Positions 41,270 through 49,530 of a stretch of 64,000 nucleotides of DNA are shown here, in pieces (position 1 is the stretch's first letter; each line of letters opens with the position of its first letter). The stretch comes from Arthrobacter sp. 135MFCol5.1 (GTDB lineage Bacteria; Actinomycetota; Actinomycetes; Actinomycetales; Micrococcaceae), in contig NZ_KB895467.1 of NCBI RefSeq assembly GCF_000374865.1, positions 32,651 through 96,650 of the forward strand, written 5' to 3'. The position numbers and the translations under genes were made by a program. The notes below the pieces were generated by a model, which was not told the DNA's origin, did not search any database, and saw only the letters and a list, made by a program, of their open reading frames with translations.

Positions 41270-41800
41270 ATGGCCGGCGCTCTGCGCAAGACAATGATCT
41301 ATCTTGGGCTCGCCGACGGCGATGAGCATTACGAGTCCGAGCAACAGACCACACGTAAGGATGAGGACGAACCCATGGAAGTCGACCGCGAGGAACGCCG
41401 TGCCCCGGCACCGGTCCGCGAAGTCAGCCGTGAGGCGTCCTACACCCCTGAAGAGGAATACCGCGCCCCAGTGACCCCGATTAAGCGTGCGGCCTCGAGC
41501 CGTGAAGAAAACACCGGACTTCGGCAGATCACTACCATCCATCCCCGCTCCTACAACGATGCCAAGCTCATCGGTGAGAGCTTCCGGGACGGTATCCCGG
41601 TGATCATGAACGTCACGGACATGGGCGAGGCAGACGCAAAGCGCCTGGTGGACTTCTCGGCCGGACTCGTCTTCGGCCTCCGCGGCAGCATCGAACGGGT
41701 GACCAACAAGGTGTTCCTGCTCTCGCCGTCCTACGTCGAAGTGATCGGTGACGACAAGAAAGTCAGCGACACCCAGGCCAGTTTCTTCAACCAGAGCTGA
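41270..41800 (+). CDS. sepF: Cell division protein SepF
   Basis: Z-ring membrane anchor of 176 residues. The N-terminus MAGALRKTMIYLGLADGD is an amphipathic membrane-targeting helix. An acidic/basic disordered linker (about 25-85) leads to the C-terminal SepF core (about 88-170) with ITTIHPRSYNDAKLIGESF and GLVFGLRGSIERV. In actinobacteria without FtsA/ZipA, SepF is the essential FtsZ tether. The ATG follows AGGAG. A hairpin follows the stop. Confidence 0.96.
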   Translation: MAGALRKTMIYLGLADGDEHYESEQQTTRKDEDEPMEVDREERRAPAPVREVSREASYTPEEEYRAPVTPIKRAASSREENTGLRQITTIHPRSYNDAKLIGESFRDGIPVIMNVTDMGEADAKRLVDFSAGLVFGLRGSIERVTNKVFLLSPSYVEVIGDDKKVSDTQASFFNQS

Positions 41801-41816
41801 CGGCCAAGGCCGACGA

Positions 41817-41850
41817 CAGATGCCAGGCAGGGACACCTGTCTGGCATCTG
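41817..41850 (+). terminator. Hairpin after sepF
   Basis: CAGATGCCAGGCAGG (41817-41831) pairs with CCTGTCTGGCATCTG (41836-41850) with one G-U pair and a four-base loop. No strong T-tract, so it may attenuate rather than stop transcription into yggT. Confidence 0.65.
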
Positions 41851-41934
41851 TGCTGAAATAGACTTGACAACTGCAGCACACCGCGGCATCCGAACGGGAT
41901 GGTCCGCACGAAATATGGAGATATGAAATAAGTC

Positions 41935-42222
41935 ATGGGAATTGTTTTCGGACTTCTCTATCTCGTGTTGCTGCTGTTCTTCGTGGCCCTCATCATCCGC
42001 CTGGTCTACGACTGGGTGCAGATGTTCGCGAGGGAATGGCGGCCACGCGGTGCGGCCCTCGTGGTGGCGCACGCTGTGTATTCCATCACTGATCCGCCGC
42101 TCAAGGGGCTGCGGCGGTTGATCCCGCCCCTTCGGCTTGGCGGCATCTCCCTGGACCTGGGCTTCCTGATCCTGTTCATCGGCGTCAGCATTGCGATGAG
42201 CATCACCAGGAATCTGGCCTGA
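41935..42222 (+). CDS. YggT family membrane protein
   Basis: A 95-residue protein with two transmembrane helices (about 3-25 and 73-93) separated by a conserved cytosolic loop with TDPPLKGLRRLIPPLRLGG, the YggT hallmark. Family members sit between sepF and divIVA in many Gram-positives. The role is unknown, though links to division, osmotic stress and cation homeostasis have been suggested. The ribosome site is weak. TTGACA at about 41863 may mark a separate promoter. Confidence 0.9.
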   Translation: MGIVFGLLYLVLLLFFVALIIRLVYDWVQMFAREWRPRGAALVVAHAVYSITDPPLKGLRRLIPPLRLGGISLDLGFLILFIGVSIAMSITRNLA

Positions 42223-42398
42223 TCCACCAACAAAGACTTGGCAATGCAGGATGATCCTCCCGGGAACAGCTACTGTAAAGCGAAGAAACCTCCCGTTTGA
42301 CACCGCGGTGTTGAATTAGAGTAAGCAGACCAAATTTAGGTACCGTAGTTTTGACGGCCGGAAGGCCTACTGACTAACCAGACCAGTGAGGTGACCAG

Positions 42399-43082
42399 AT
42401 GGCTTTGACGCCAGAAGACGTTGTCAACAAGCGCTTTCAGCCCACCAAGTTCCGCGAGGGCTATGACCAGGACGAGGTTGACGACTTCCTGGACGAAATC
42501 GTCGTCGAACTCCGCCGCCTGAACCAGGAAAACGACGAGCTCCGCAAGAAGCTCGCCGACGCCGGCTCCAGCGTCCCGGCAAGCACCACCGCCGCACCTG
42601 TGGTTGAGAAGGTCCCCGCCCCGGTCAAGTCCGACAAGGATGAGGCCCGCGAGAAGGCTGAAGCCGAAGCGAAGGCCGCCGAAGCCAGCAAGAAGAAGGA
42701 CGTCGAGCCGGCCGCTCCGGTTGCAGCCGCCCCCGCAGCGCCCGCCGCCTCCACTCCTTCCGCCGAGTCCGCTGCCGGCCTGCTGGCCATGGCGCAGCAG
42801 ATGCACGACCGCCACGTCGCCGAAGGCCAGGCCCAGAAGGACAAGATCATCGCCGAGGCGCAGATCGAAGCCAGCAGCCTCGTCAACGACGCACAGGAAA
42901 AGTCCCGCAAGATCCTGGGCGCACTGGAGCAGCAGCGTTCGGTCCTCGAGCGCAAGGTGGAGCAGCTCCGCGGCTTCGAACGCGACTACCGTTCACGCCT
43001 GAAGGCCTACATCGAAGGCCAGCTCCGCGACCTGGACGCACGTGGTTCCGTTGCGACGCCGGAAGTCAGCGAAGCAAACTAA
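42399..43082 (+). CDS. divIVA: DivIVA/Wag31 polar growth and division protein
   Basis: A coiled-coil scaffold of 227 residues that marks poles and septa. The N-terminal membrane-binding DivIVA domain is clear: MALTPEDVVNKRFQPTKFR followed by GYDQDEVDDFLDEIV and a coiled coil to about residue 55. An Ala/Pro/Glu-rich linker (about 57-125) precedes a second coiled coil (about 128-215) starting LLAMAQQMHDRHVAEGQ. In mycobacteria the homologue is phosphorylated by PknA/B. The 176-bp gap upstream probably holds its own promoter. A strong terminator follows. Confidence 0.95.
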   Translation: MALTPEDVVNKRFQPTKFREGYDQDEVDDFLDEIVVELRRLNQENDELRKKLADAGSSVPASTTAAPVVEKVPAPVKSDKDEAREKAEAEAKAAEASKKKDVEPAAPVAAAPAAPAASTPSAESAAGLLAMAQQMHDRHVAEGQAQKDKIIAEAQIEASSLVNDAQEKSRKILGALEQQRSVLERKVEQLRGFERDYRSRLKAYIEGQLRDLDARGSVATPEVSEAN

Positions 43083-43102
43083 CCCTGGCAACACGTATTC
43101 TG

Positions 43103-43139
43103 AAAGCCGGTGGCTGAGGATTCCTCGGCCACCGGCTTT
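43103..43139 (+). terminator. Terminator after divIVA
   Basis: AAAGCCGGTGGCTGAGG (43103-43119) pairs with CCTCGGCCACCGGCTTT (43123-43139) with one G-U pair; a T follows. It ends the divIVA transcript before lspA. Confidence 0.85.
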
Positions 43140-43176
43140 TGGCATTGACACCTAAGTTTTTCGAAGTGAAAGCACC

Positions 43177-43749
43177 ATGACTGACGAACTTGCAGCCGAC
43201 GCCGCACGGCCGGCCCCCTCCTCTCCGCGCCCCCGACGGGCTGTGCTGCTGTCCCTCTTCGGCGGGTTCGCGGTCTTTGCCTACGTCCTGGACCAGCTCA
43301 CCAAACTCTGGGTGACGTCCACCATGGTGGAAGGCGAAAGGATCCCGGTCCTGCCGCCCCTGCTGCACTGGTACTTCATCCGGAACTCAGGTGCCGCGTT
43401 TTCGATCGGGGAGAACGTCACCTGGGTGTTCTCGATCATCATGGCCGGCGTCGCAATCGCCATTCTCTTCCAGGTCCGGAAGCTGGGCTCGGCCTGGTGG
43501 TCCCTGGCTCTCGGGCTGCTGCTGGGCGGCGCCCTGGGCAACCTCACCGACCGGCTCTTCCGCGAGCCCTCCTTCGGCATGGGCCATGTGGTGGACTTCA
43601 TTCAGCTTCCCAACTTCGCGATCTTCAATATCGCGGATTCCGCCGTCGTGTCTGCCGTCGCCATCATCTGCATCCTGACCATTCGCGGAATCGCGCTGGA
43701 CGGAACGCGCCTCGGGACTGCACACAAGGACAAGCCCGGCCATGAGTGA
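43177..43749 (+). CDS. lspA: Signal peptidase II (lipoprotein)
   Basis: A polytopic aspartic protease of 190 residues that removes signal peptides from diacylated prolipoproteins. Four transmembrane helices are predicted. The catalytic aspartates are Asp125 in GNLTDRLF and Asp154 in FNIADSAV, and the NSGAAFSI motif is near residue 70. The ATG overlaps nothing upstream; the stop overlaps the pseudouridine synthase gene by 8 bases. The lipoprotein encoded at 20.8-21.3 kb is one likely substrate. Confidence 0.96.
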   Translation: MTDELAADAARPAPSSPRPRRAVLLSLFGGFAVFAYVLDQLTKLWVTSTMVEGERIPVLPPLLHWYFIRNSGAAFSIGENVTWVFSIIMAGVAIAILFQVRKLGSAWWSLALGLLLGGALGNLTDRLFREPSFGMGHVVDFIQLPNFAIFNIADSAVVSAVAIICILTIRGIALDGTRLGTAHKDKPGHE

Positions 43750-44668
43750 GCGAATCGTCGTGGCCGAGGAATTCGGCGGGACCCGGGCCGACGCCGGACT
43801 GGCCGGCCTCCTGGGCGTGTCCCGGTCCGTGGCCGCATCCTTGCTGGCCGAGGGCCATGTCCTCACCCGGGGGAAGGCGCTCGGGAAATCGGCAAAACTT
43901 GTGGCGGGGGATGTCCTTGACGTCACCGTCCCGGAGCGGCGGGACCCGCTGGAAGTCGTGGAGGAAGTTGTGGAAGGCCTGAAGATCCTGCTGGACGACG
44001 AGGACTTTGTCGTCGTCGACAAACCCGTGGGTGTCGCTGCGCATCCCTCGCCCGGCTGGGTTGGCCCCACTGTGGTGGGCGGACTGGCCGGTGCAGGCTA
44101 CCGCATCTCCACCTCCGGCGCACCGGAGCGGGCGGGGATCGTGCACCGGCTCGACGTCGGCACCTCCGGGGTGATGGTGGTGGCGAAGTCCGAGCGGGCC
44201 TACACAGCCCTCAAGCGGGCCTTCAAGGAGCGCACTGTGGACAAGGTGTACCACGCGGTGGTCCAGGGCCTCCCGGACCCGCTGACAGGAACCATCGACG
44301 CGCCCATCGGACGGCATCCCGGCCACGACTGGCGCTTTGCCGTCATCGAGGACGGCCGGCCCTCGGTAACCCATTACGAAGTCCTGGAGGCTTTCGGGAA
44401 GGCAAGCCTGGTGGAAGTGCACCTGGAGACGGGCCGGACGCACCAGATCCGGGTCCATTTCTCAGCCCTCCGCCATCCCTGCGCCGGTGACCTCACCTAT
44501 GGCGCCGACCCGCGCCTCGCGGCCACCCTGGGGCTCACCCGGCAGTGGCTCCACGCCCGCCAGCTGGGATTCGACCACCCGGTGACAGGGGAACGCGTCA
44601 CTGTCACCAGCGACTATCCGCAGGACCTGGCCTACGCCCTGGAACTGCTGGAGTCGGGACAGGCCTGA
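43742..44668 (+). CDS. RluA/RluD-type pseudouridine synthase
   Basis: A 308-residue RNA-modifying enzyme. An N-terminal S4 RNA-binding domain (about 14-62, ADAGLAGLLGVSRSVAASLL) precedes the pseudouridine synthase domain. The catalytic aspartate is Asp138 in VHRLDVGTSG, followed by YHAVVQG and ETGRTHQIRVHF. RluD-like members modify 23S rRNA helix 69, but the precise sites cannot be read from sequence. It is coupled to lspA, a pairing seen widely. Confidence 0.94.
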   Translation: MSERIVVAEEFGGTRADAGLAGLLGVSRSVAASLLAEGHVLTRGKALGKSAKLVAGDVLDVTVPERRDPLEVVEEVVEGLKILLDDEDFVVVDKPVGVAAHPSPGWVGPTVVGGLAGAGYRISTSGAPERAGIVHRLDVGTSGVMVVAKSERAYTALKRAFKERTVDKVYHAVVQGLPDPLTGTIDAPIGRHPGHDWRFAVIEDGRPSVTHYEVLEAFGKASLVEVHLETGRTHQIRVHFSALRHPCAGDLTYGADPRLAATLGLTRQWLHARQLGFDHPVTGERVTVTSDYPQDLAYALELLESGQA

Positions 44669-44705
44669 CACGGGCGGCCTGGCCGGGCCGCCAACTGCCA
44701 GCGCT

Positions 44706-44711
44706 TAGAAT
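44706..44711 (+). promoter_or_regulatory. -10 box of a probable leaderless promoter (dnaE)
   Basis: TAGAAT lies 6 bases before the GTG at 44718 and no ribosome site is present upstream. Confidence 0.55.
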
Positions 44712-44717
44712 GGTGCG

Positions 44718-47700
44718 GTGAGTTCCAGCAAAGATTCGTTTGTCCACCTGCACACCCACACCGAATATTCCATGCTGGATGGAGCTGCCCGCCTGGGCGA
44801 GCTGTTCGATGAAACCGAGCGCCTGGGGATGCCGGCCCTTGCCACCACAGACCACGGCTACTTGTTCGGGGCGTTCGATTTCTGGCGCAAGGCCACGGAC
44901 AAGGGCATCAAGCCGATCATCGGCGTCGAAGCCTACGTAACCCCCGGCACGGCCCGCACGGACAAGGAACGCGTCCGCTGGGGCGACGAATCCCAGCGCA
45001 AGGACGACGTCTCCGGTGGTGGCTCGTACACCCATATGACGCTCCTGAGCTACAACAACGTGGGCATGCGGAACCTCTTCCGGGCCTCCTCCATCGCCTC
45101 CCTCGATTCGGTGTTCGGCAAGTGGCCGCGGCTTGACCGCGAACTGCTCAACACCTACTCCGAGGGGCTGATTGCCACCACCGGATGTCCCTCCGGCGAA
45201 GTGCAGACCAGGCTCCGGCTCGGCCAGTACCGCGAAGCGCTGGAGGCGGCCGCCGAGTTCCGGGACATCTTCGGCGCGGAAAACTACTTCTGCGAGCTGA
45301 TGGACCACGGGCTGGACATTGAGCGTCGGGTCACCGGCGACCTCCTGAGGCTCGCCAAGGACCTCAACCTGCCGCTGGTGGCCACCAACGACCTCCACTA
45401 CACCCACGAGCACGATGCCAAGGCCCATGAGGCCCTGCTGGCCATCCAGTCGGGCTCCACGCTGCTCGAACCCACGTACGACAACGGCGGTTCGCGGTTC
45501 GCCTTCTCCGGCAGCGGCTACTACCTCAAATCCCCGCAGGAGATGCGCGAGCTTTTCCGCGACCACCCGGAAGCCTGCGACAACACCCTGCTGATCGCTG
45601 AGCGCTGCGAGGTGTCCTTCAATACGGACGCCAACTTCATGCCCAGGTTCCCCTGCCCGCCCGGCGAGGACGAGACCTCGTGGCTGGTCAAGGAAGTGGA
45701 CAAGGGCCTGCAGTACCGCTACCCGGGAGGCATCCCGGACGAGGTCCGCAAGCAGGCGGACTACGAGCTCGGCGTCATCACGTCCATGGGGTTTCCGGGC
45801 TACTTCCTGGTGGTTGCCGACTTCATCAACTGGGCCAAGAACAACGGCATCCGCGTTGGCCCCGGCCGTGGTTCGGGTGCCGGTTCCATGGTGGCCTACG
45901 CTATGCGCATCACCGACCTCGACCCCCTGCGCCACGGCCTGATCTTCGAACGGTTCCTGAACCCGGACCGCGTCTCCATGCCCGACTTCGACGTCGACTT
46001 CGATGACCGGCGCCGTTCCGAAGTGATCGACTACGTGACCCGCAAGTACGGTGACGAACGCGTCGCCATGATCGTCACGTACGGCACCATCAAGACCAAG
46101 CAGGCCCTCAAGGACTCCTCCCGGGTCCTGGGCTACCCGTTCAGCATGGGTGAACAGCTGACCAAGGCCCTGCCCCCCGCCGTGATGGCCAAGGACATTC
46201 CGCTCGCGGATATCCAGAACCCCGAAGCCAAGCGCTACAGCGAGGCCGGCGATTTCCGGCAGCTGATCGCCACCGACCCGGAAGCCGCCAAGGTCTTCGA
46301 AACGGCCCTTGGCATTGAAGGGCTGAAGCGCCAGTGGGGCGTGCACGCAGCCGGCGTCATCATGTCCTCGGACCCCATCATCGACGTCATCCCCATCATG
46401 CGCCGCTTCCAGGACGGCCAGGTGATCACCCAGTTCGACTACCCGACGTCCGAGGGCCTTGGCCTGATCAAGATGGACTTCCTGGGCCTGCGGAACCTGA
46501 CGATCATTTCCGATGCCCTCGAGAACATTAAAATGAACCGCGGCATCGACCTCGACCTGGAAAACCTGGAGCTCGACGACGCCCCGTCCTACGAACTCCT
46601 GGCCCGCGGCGACACCCTGGGCGTGTTCCAGCTCGACGGCGGCCCCATGCGTTCCCTGCTCAAGCTCATGAAGCCTGACAACTTCGAAGACATCTCCGCC
46701 GTGCTGGCGTTGTACCGGCCAGGCCCCATGGGCGCCAATGCCCACACTGACTACGCGCTGCGCAAGAACGGGATCCAGGAAGTCATTCCCATCCACCCCG
46801 AGCTGGAGGAACCGCTCAAGGAGATCCTCGGCGGCACGTACGGCCTGATCGTGTACCAGGAGCAGGTGATGGCCGTGGCGCAAAAGCTGGCCGGCTACTC
46901 GCTGGGCCAGGCAGATATCCTCCGGCGCGCCATGGGCAAGAAGAAGAAGTCGGAACTGGACAAGCAGTTCGCCGGCTTCTCCCAGGGCATGCAGGACAAC
47001 GGTTACTCCATGGAGGCCGTCAAGACCCTGTGGGACATCCTCCTGCCCTTCTCCGACTACGCCTTCAACAAGGCCCACTCCGCCGCGTACGGGGTGATCT
47101 CCTACTGGACGGCCTACCTGAAGGCGCACTATGCGCCGGAGTACATGGCTGCACTGCTGACCTCCGTCGGTGACGATAAGGACAAGTCGGCAATCTACCT
47201 GAACGAATGCCGCCGCATGGGCATCACGGTGCTTCCGCCGGATGTCAATGAGTCGGCCCTGAACTTCACCCCGGTGGGCAATGACATCCGCTTCGGCATG
47301 GGCGCTATCCGCAACGTGGGTGCGAACGCCGTCGATGCCATGGTCACCGCGCGCGAGAGCGAAGGTGCCTACACGTCCTTCAAGGACTTCCTGATGAAGG
47401 TTCCGGCGGTGGTGTGCAACAAGAGGACCATCGAATCCCTGATCAAGTCCGGGGCCTTCGACTCCCTGGGCCATCACCGGCGTGCGCTGGCCATGATCCA
47501 CGAAGAGGCAATCGACTCCGTCATCACCTTGAAGCGGAACGAGGCGATCGGCCAGTTCGACCTCTTCGCCGGCTTTGAGGAAGCCGAATCGGAAGCGTCG
47601 CTCAGCATCGAAATCCCGGACCTGCCCGAGTGGGAGAAGAAGGACAAACTGTCCTTCGAACGGGACATGCTGGGCCTGTACGTCTCGGACCACCCGCTGC

Positions 47701-48275
47701 AGGGCCTCGAGGGGCTGTTGAGCCAGCACGCGGAGATGAGCATCACGACCATCATCGGCGAAGACGGGCCGCAGGACGGCGCCATCATCACCATCGCCGG
47801 CATGATCACCTCGTTGAGCCGCCGCATCGCCAAAGCCAGCGGCAATGCCTACGCCCGGGCCGAGATCGAGGACCTCGGCGGTTCCATCGAAGTGATGTTC
47901 TTCGGCCAGGTCTACGGGCCTATCGCCTCCGTGCTCGCCGAGGACCTGATCGTGGTGGTCAAGGGGCGCCTGCAAAAGCGCGACGACGGCGCAATCACCC
48001 TCAACTGCATGGAGTTGTCCGTTCCGGACCTGAGCGAAGGCCTGCACGGGCCGCTGGTCATCACCATGCCCACCTACAAGGCAACCGAGGCAGTGGTGAC
48101 GGAGCTGGGGGACGTGCTGCGCACGCACCGGGGCAACTCGGAGGTGCGGCTGCACCTCCAGGGCGACACCCGCACGGAAGTCATGGGCCTGCCCGTCCAC
48201 CTGCGGGTGAACCCCAGCCCGTCGCTGTTCGGCGACCTGAAAGTGCTGCTGGGGCCGGCCTGCCTGGACGCCTGA
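44718..48275 (+). CDS. dnaE: DNA polymerase III alpha subunit, DnaE1 type
   Basis: The replicative polymerase, 1185 residues. An N-terminal PHP domain starts HLHTHTEYSMLDG, with metal ligands His12, His14 and Asp21 and the later TDHG and GVEAY; these are the residues that give mycobacterial DnaE1 its proofreading exonuclease. The C-family polymerase core has GPGRGSGAGSMVAYA and the catalytic PDFDVDFDD near residue 420. The helix-hairpin-helix region, OB-fold domain (IITIAGMITS near 1020) and tail follow. It is a single-gene unit, probably leaderless, ending at a perfect palindrome. Confidence 0.97.
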   Translation: MSSSKDSFVHLHTHTEYSMLDGAARLGELFDETERLGMPALATTDHGYLFGAFDFWRKATDKGIKPIIGVEAYVTPGTARTDKERVRWGDESQRKDDVSGGGSYTHMTLLSYNNVGMRNLFRASSIASLDSVFGKWPRLDRELLNTYSEGLIATTGCPSGEVQTRLRLGQYREALEAAAEFRDIFGAENYFCELMDHGLDIERRVTGDLLRLAKDLNLPLVATNDLHYTHEHDAKAHEALLAIQSGSTLLEPTYDNGGSRFAFSGSGYYLKSPQEMRELFRDHPEACDNTLLIAERCEVSFNTDANFMPRFPCPPGEDETSWLVKEVDKGLQYRYPGGIPDEVRKQADYELGVITSMGFPGYFLVVADFINWAKNNGIRVGPGRGSGAGSMVAYAMRITDLDPLRHGLIFERFLNPDRVSMPDFDVDFDDRRRSEVIDYVTRKYGDERVAMIVTYGTIKTKQALKDSSRVLGYPFSMGEQLTKALPPAVMAKDIPLADIQNPEAKRYSEAGDFRQLIATDPEAAKVFETALGIEGLKRQWGVHAAGVIMSSDPIIDVIPIMRRFQDGQVITQFDYPTSEGLGLIKMDFLGLRNLTIISDALENIKMNRGIDLDLENLELDDAPSYELLARGDTLGVFQLDGGPMRSLLKLMKPDNFEDISAVLALYRPGPMGANAHTDYALRKNGIQEVIPIHPELEEPLKEILGGTYGLIVYQEQVMAVAQKLAGYSLGQADILRRAMGKKKKSELDKQFAGFSQGMQDNGYSMEAVKTLWDILLPFSDYAFNKAHSAAYGVISYWTAYLKAHYAPEYMAALLTSVGDDKDKSAIYLNECRRMGITVLPPDVNESALNFTPVGNDIRFGMGAIRNVGANAVDAMVTARESEGAYTSFKDFLMKVPAVVCNKRTIESLIKSGAFDSLGHHRRALAMIHEEAIDSVITLKRNEAIGQFDLFAGFEEAESEASLSIEIPDLPEWEKKDKLSFERDMLGLYVSDHPLQGLEGLLSQHAEMSITTIIGEDGPQDGAIITIAGMITSLSRRIAKASGNAYARAEIEDLGGSIEVMFFGQVYGPIASVLAEDLIVVVKGRLQKRDDGAITLNCMELSVPDLSEGLHGPLVITMPTYKATEAVVTELGDVLRTHRGNSEVRLHLQGDTRTEVMGLPVHLRVNPSPSLFGDLKVLLGPACLDA

Positions 48276-48286
48276 CGCAGGGGAGC

Positions 48287-48316
48287 ACGACGCCGGAAGC
48301 CGGCTTCCGGCGTCGT
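48287..48316 (+). terminator. Palindromic terminator after dnaE
   Basis: A perfect 30-base palindrome: ACGACGCCGGAAGCC (48287-48301) followed directly by its reverse complement. No T-tract is visible. Confidence 0.7.
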
Positions 48317-48369
48317 CCGCGCCTTTGGCGTCTGGTCGCTTCAGCCCGGACCCGGGACGATGGAGTGCG

Positions 48370-48873
48370 CTAGATTTCGTAGTCCAGCGGGACAGGCTGC
48401 CCGTAGGCGCCCCCGTGGTAGAGCAGCGGCGCACCATCGCCGCCCACCTGGCCGTCCACCACCTGGACCACCACCACGGCATTGTTTTCGAACGACAGCC
48501 GCATCTGCACCTCGCCGATGAGCCAGCCGGCCACATCCTTCAGGATGGGCACCCCGTGCGGTCCGATTTCCCAGTGGTTCCCCTCGAACCGGTTGCCGGG
48601 CCGGGCGAACCGGGCTGCCAGTTCCTGGTTTTCGAGGCCCAGCATGTGCACGCCCAGGAACTGGGTGTTGGCAACGGCGGGCCAGGACCTGGAACTGCGG
48701 GCCATGTTGAACGTGAATCGCGGCGGTTTGGCCGACAGGGAGGCCACCGATGTTGCGGTGAATCCGTAGGGCTCGTCCTGGTAGTTCACGGTGATGATGG
48801 CGACGCCCGCGGCATGCCGCCGGAACATCTCCCTGAACGTCTGCTCAAAGGGCTCGCTGTTGTCGGTCACCGG
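48370..48873 (-). CDS. Flavin reductase-like FMN-binding protein
   Basis: A 167-residue split-barrel protein of the flavin reductase domain family. It shows FREMFRRHAAGVAIITV near the N-terminus, GFTATSVASLSAKPP (the FMN-binding loop) near residue 42 and GVHMLGLENQELA. Relatives supply reduced FMN to two-component monooxygenases, but no monooxygenase partner is adjacent. GTG at 48873 was chosen for its AGGAG site six bases upstream; an ATG at 48894 would add seven residues. It is convergent with dnaE and divergent from the next gene. Confidence 0.87.
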   Translation of the reverse strand, partial: PVTDNSEPFEQTFREMFRRHAAGVAIITVNYQDEPYGFTATSVASLSAKPPRFTFNMARSSRSWPAVANTQFLGVHMLGLENQELAARFARPGNRFEGNHWEIGPHGVPILKDVAGWLIGEVQMRLSFENNAVVVVQVVDGQVGGDGAPLLYHGGAYGQPVPLDYEI

Positions 48874-48982
48874 AACTCCTGCACTAAGTGGCATATCTCT
48901 TTCCCCAAGCGTATTGGCCCGCGGGCCAGGCGGGAAAACACAGAGCCCTTGAACCGCTGACGGGCTCCGCAGGAACCTTTGT

Positions 48983-48988
48983 TAAGGT
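48983..48988 (+). promoter_or_regulatory. -10 box of a probable leaderless promoter (membrane protein gene)
   Basis: TAAGGT lies 7 bases before the ATG at 48996 with no ribosome site between them. Confidence 0.4.
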
Positions 48989-48995
48989 GTCTGTC

Positions 48996-49526
48996 ATGAC
49001 GAACTTTGGCCGCCCCGCGCGGCGGCTGCCCTGGTCCCTGCTGCTGGTCCCGGCGGCGGCAGGCGTTCCGGCCGGGCTCCTCTGGTGGCTGCTTGCCCCT
49101 GGCGGCCTGAACCTGATCACCCGGAACCCCGCTTTGGCATCGGGAACGGCACCGCTGGTGTGGCTGCCACGCGACCTGACACTTGCCGGGATTATGGTGC
49201 TGGCCGGTTGCCTGCTGGCCGTGTTCCTGGCCGACGGCAAGCGTCCGGACCCCCGGACGGCTCTGCTGGCGGGCCTGGTCGGCGCGGTGGCCGGCAGCCT
49301 GGCCGCCTGGGGAACCGGCCTCCTCGCGGGCCGGCTCTGGGGCCCGGCGGTGGACACCTCGGCCAATGCCAGCATCGCCTTCTCGCTCCGGGCGTTGCCG
49401 GTGCTGCTGCTGTGGCCGGCTGCCACGGCGGTCTCGGTCTTCGTTTTGGAGTTGGTGGGGATGGCAGGCCGGAAACCCGCCGGCACCGGCGGCGGAACGG
49501 CGGGCGGGAACAGCGCCGTAAAATAG
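48996..49526 (+). CDS. Hypothetical integral membrane protein, about four helices
   Basis: A 176-residue protein I cannot place in a named family with confidence. The N-terminus is short and basic. Hydrophobic segments lie at about 12-32, 56-74, 85-109 and 129-153, and a Gly/Ala-rich tail follows. No catalytic motif is visible. ATG at 48996 fits the TAAGGT box 7 bases upstream; the frame is open further 5' but without a ribosome site. hisD follows after four bases but seems to have its own leaderless promoter inside the end of this gene. Confidence 0.75.
   Translation: MTNFGRPARRLPWSLLLVPAAAGVPAGLLWWLLAPGGLNLITRNPALASGTAPLVWLPRDLTLAGIMVLAGCLLAVFLADGKRPDPRTALLAGLVGAVAGSLAAWGTGLLAGRLWGPAVDTSANASIAFSLRALPVLLLWPAATAVSVFVLELVGMAGRKPAGTGGGTAGGNSAVK
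49519..49524 (+). promoter_or_regulatory. -10 box of a probable leaderless promoter (hisD)
   Basis: TAAAAT, overlapping the stop codon of the preceding membrane-protein gene, lies 6 bases before the GTG of hisD, and no ribosome site is present. Confidence 0.5.
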
Positions 49527-49530
49527 TCCG

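Noticed and set aside
44604..48536. A very long open frame antisense to dnaE
   Set aside because: High-GC coding DNA produces long antisense frames. The frame has no ribosome site or recognisable domain and dnaE is unambiguous on the plus strand.
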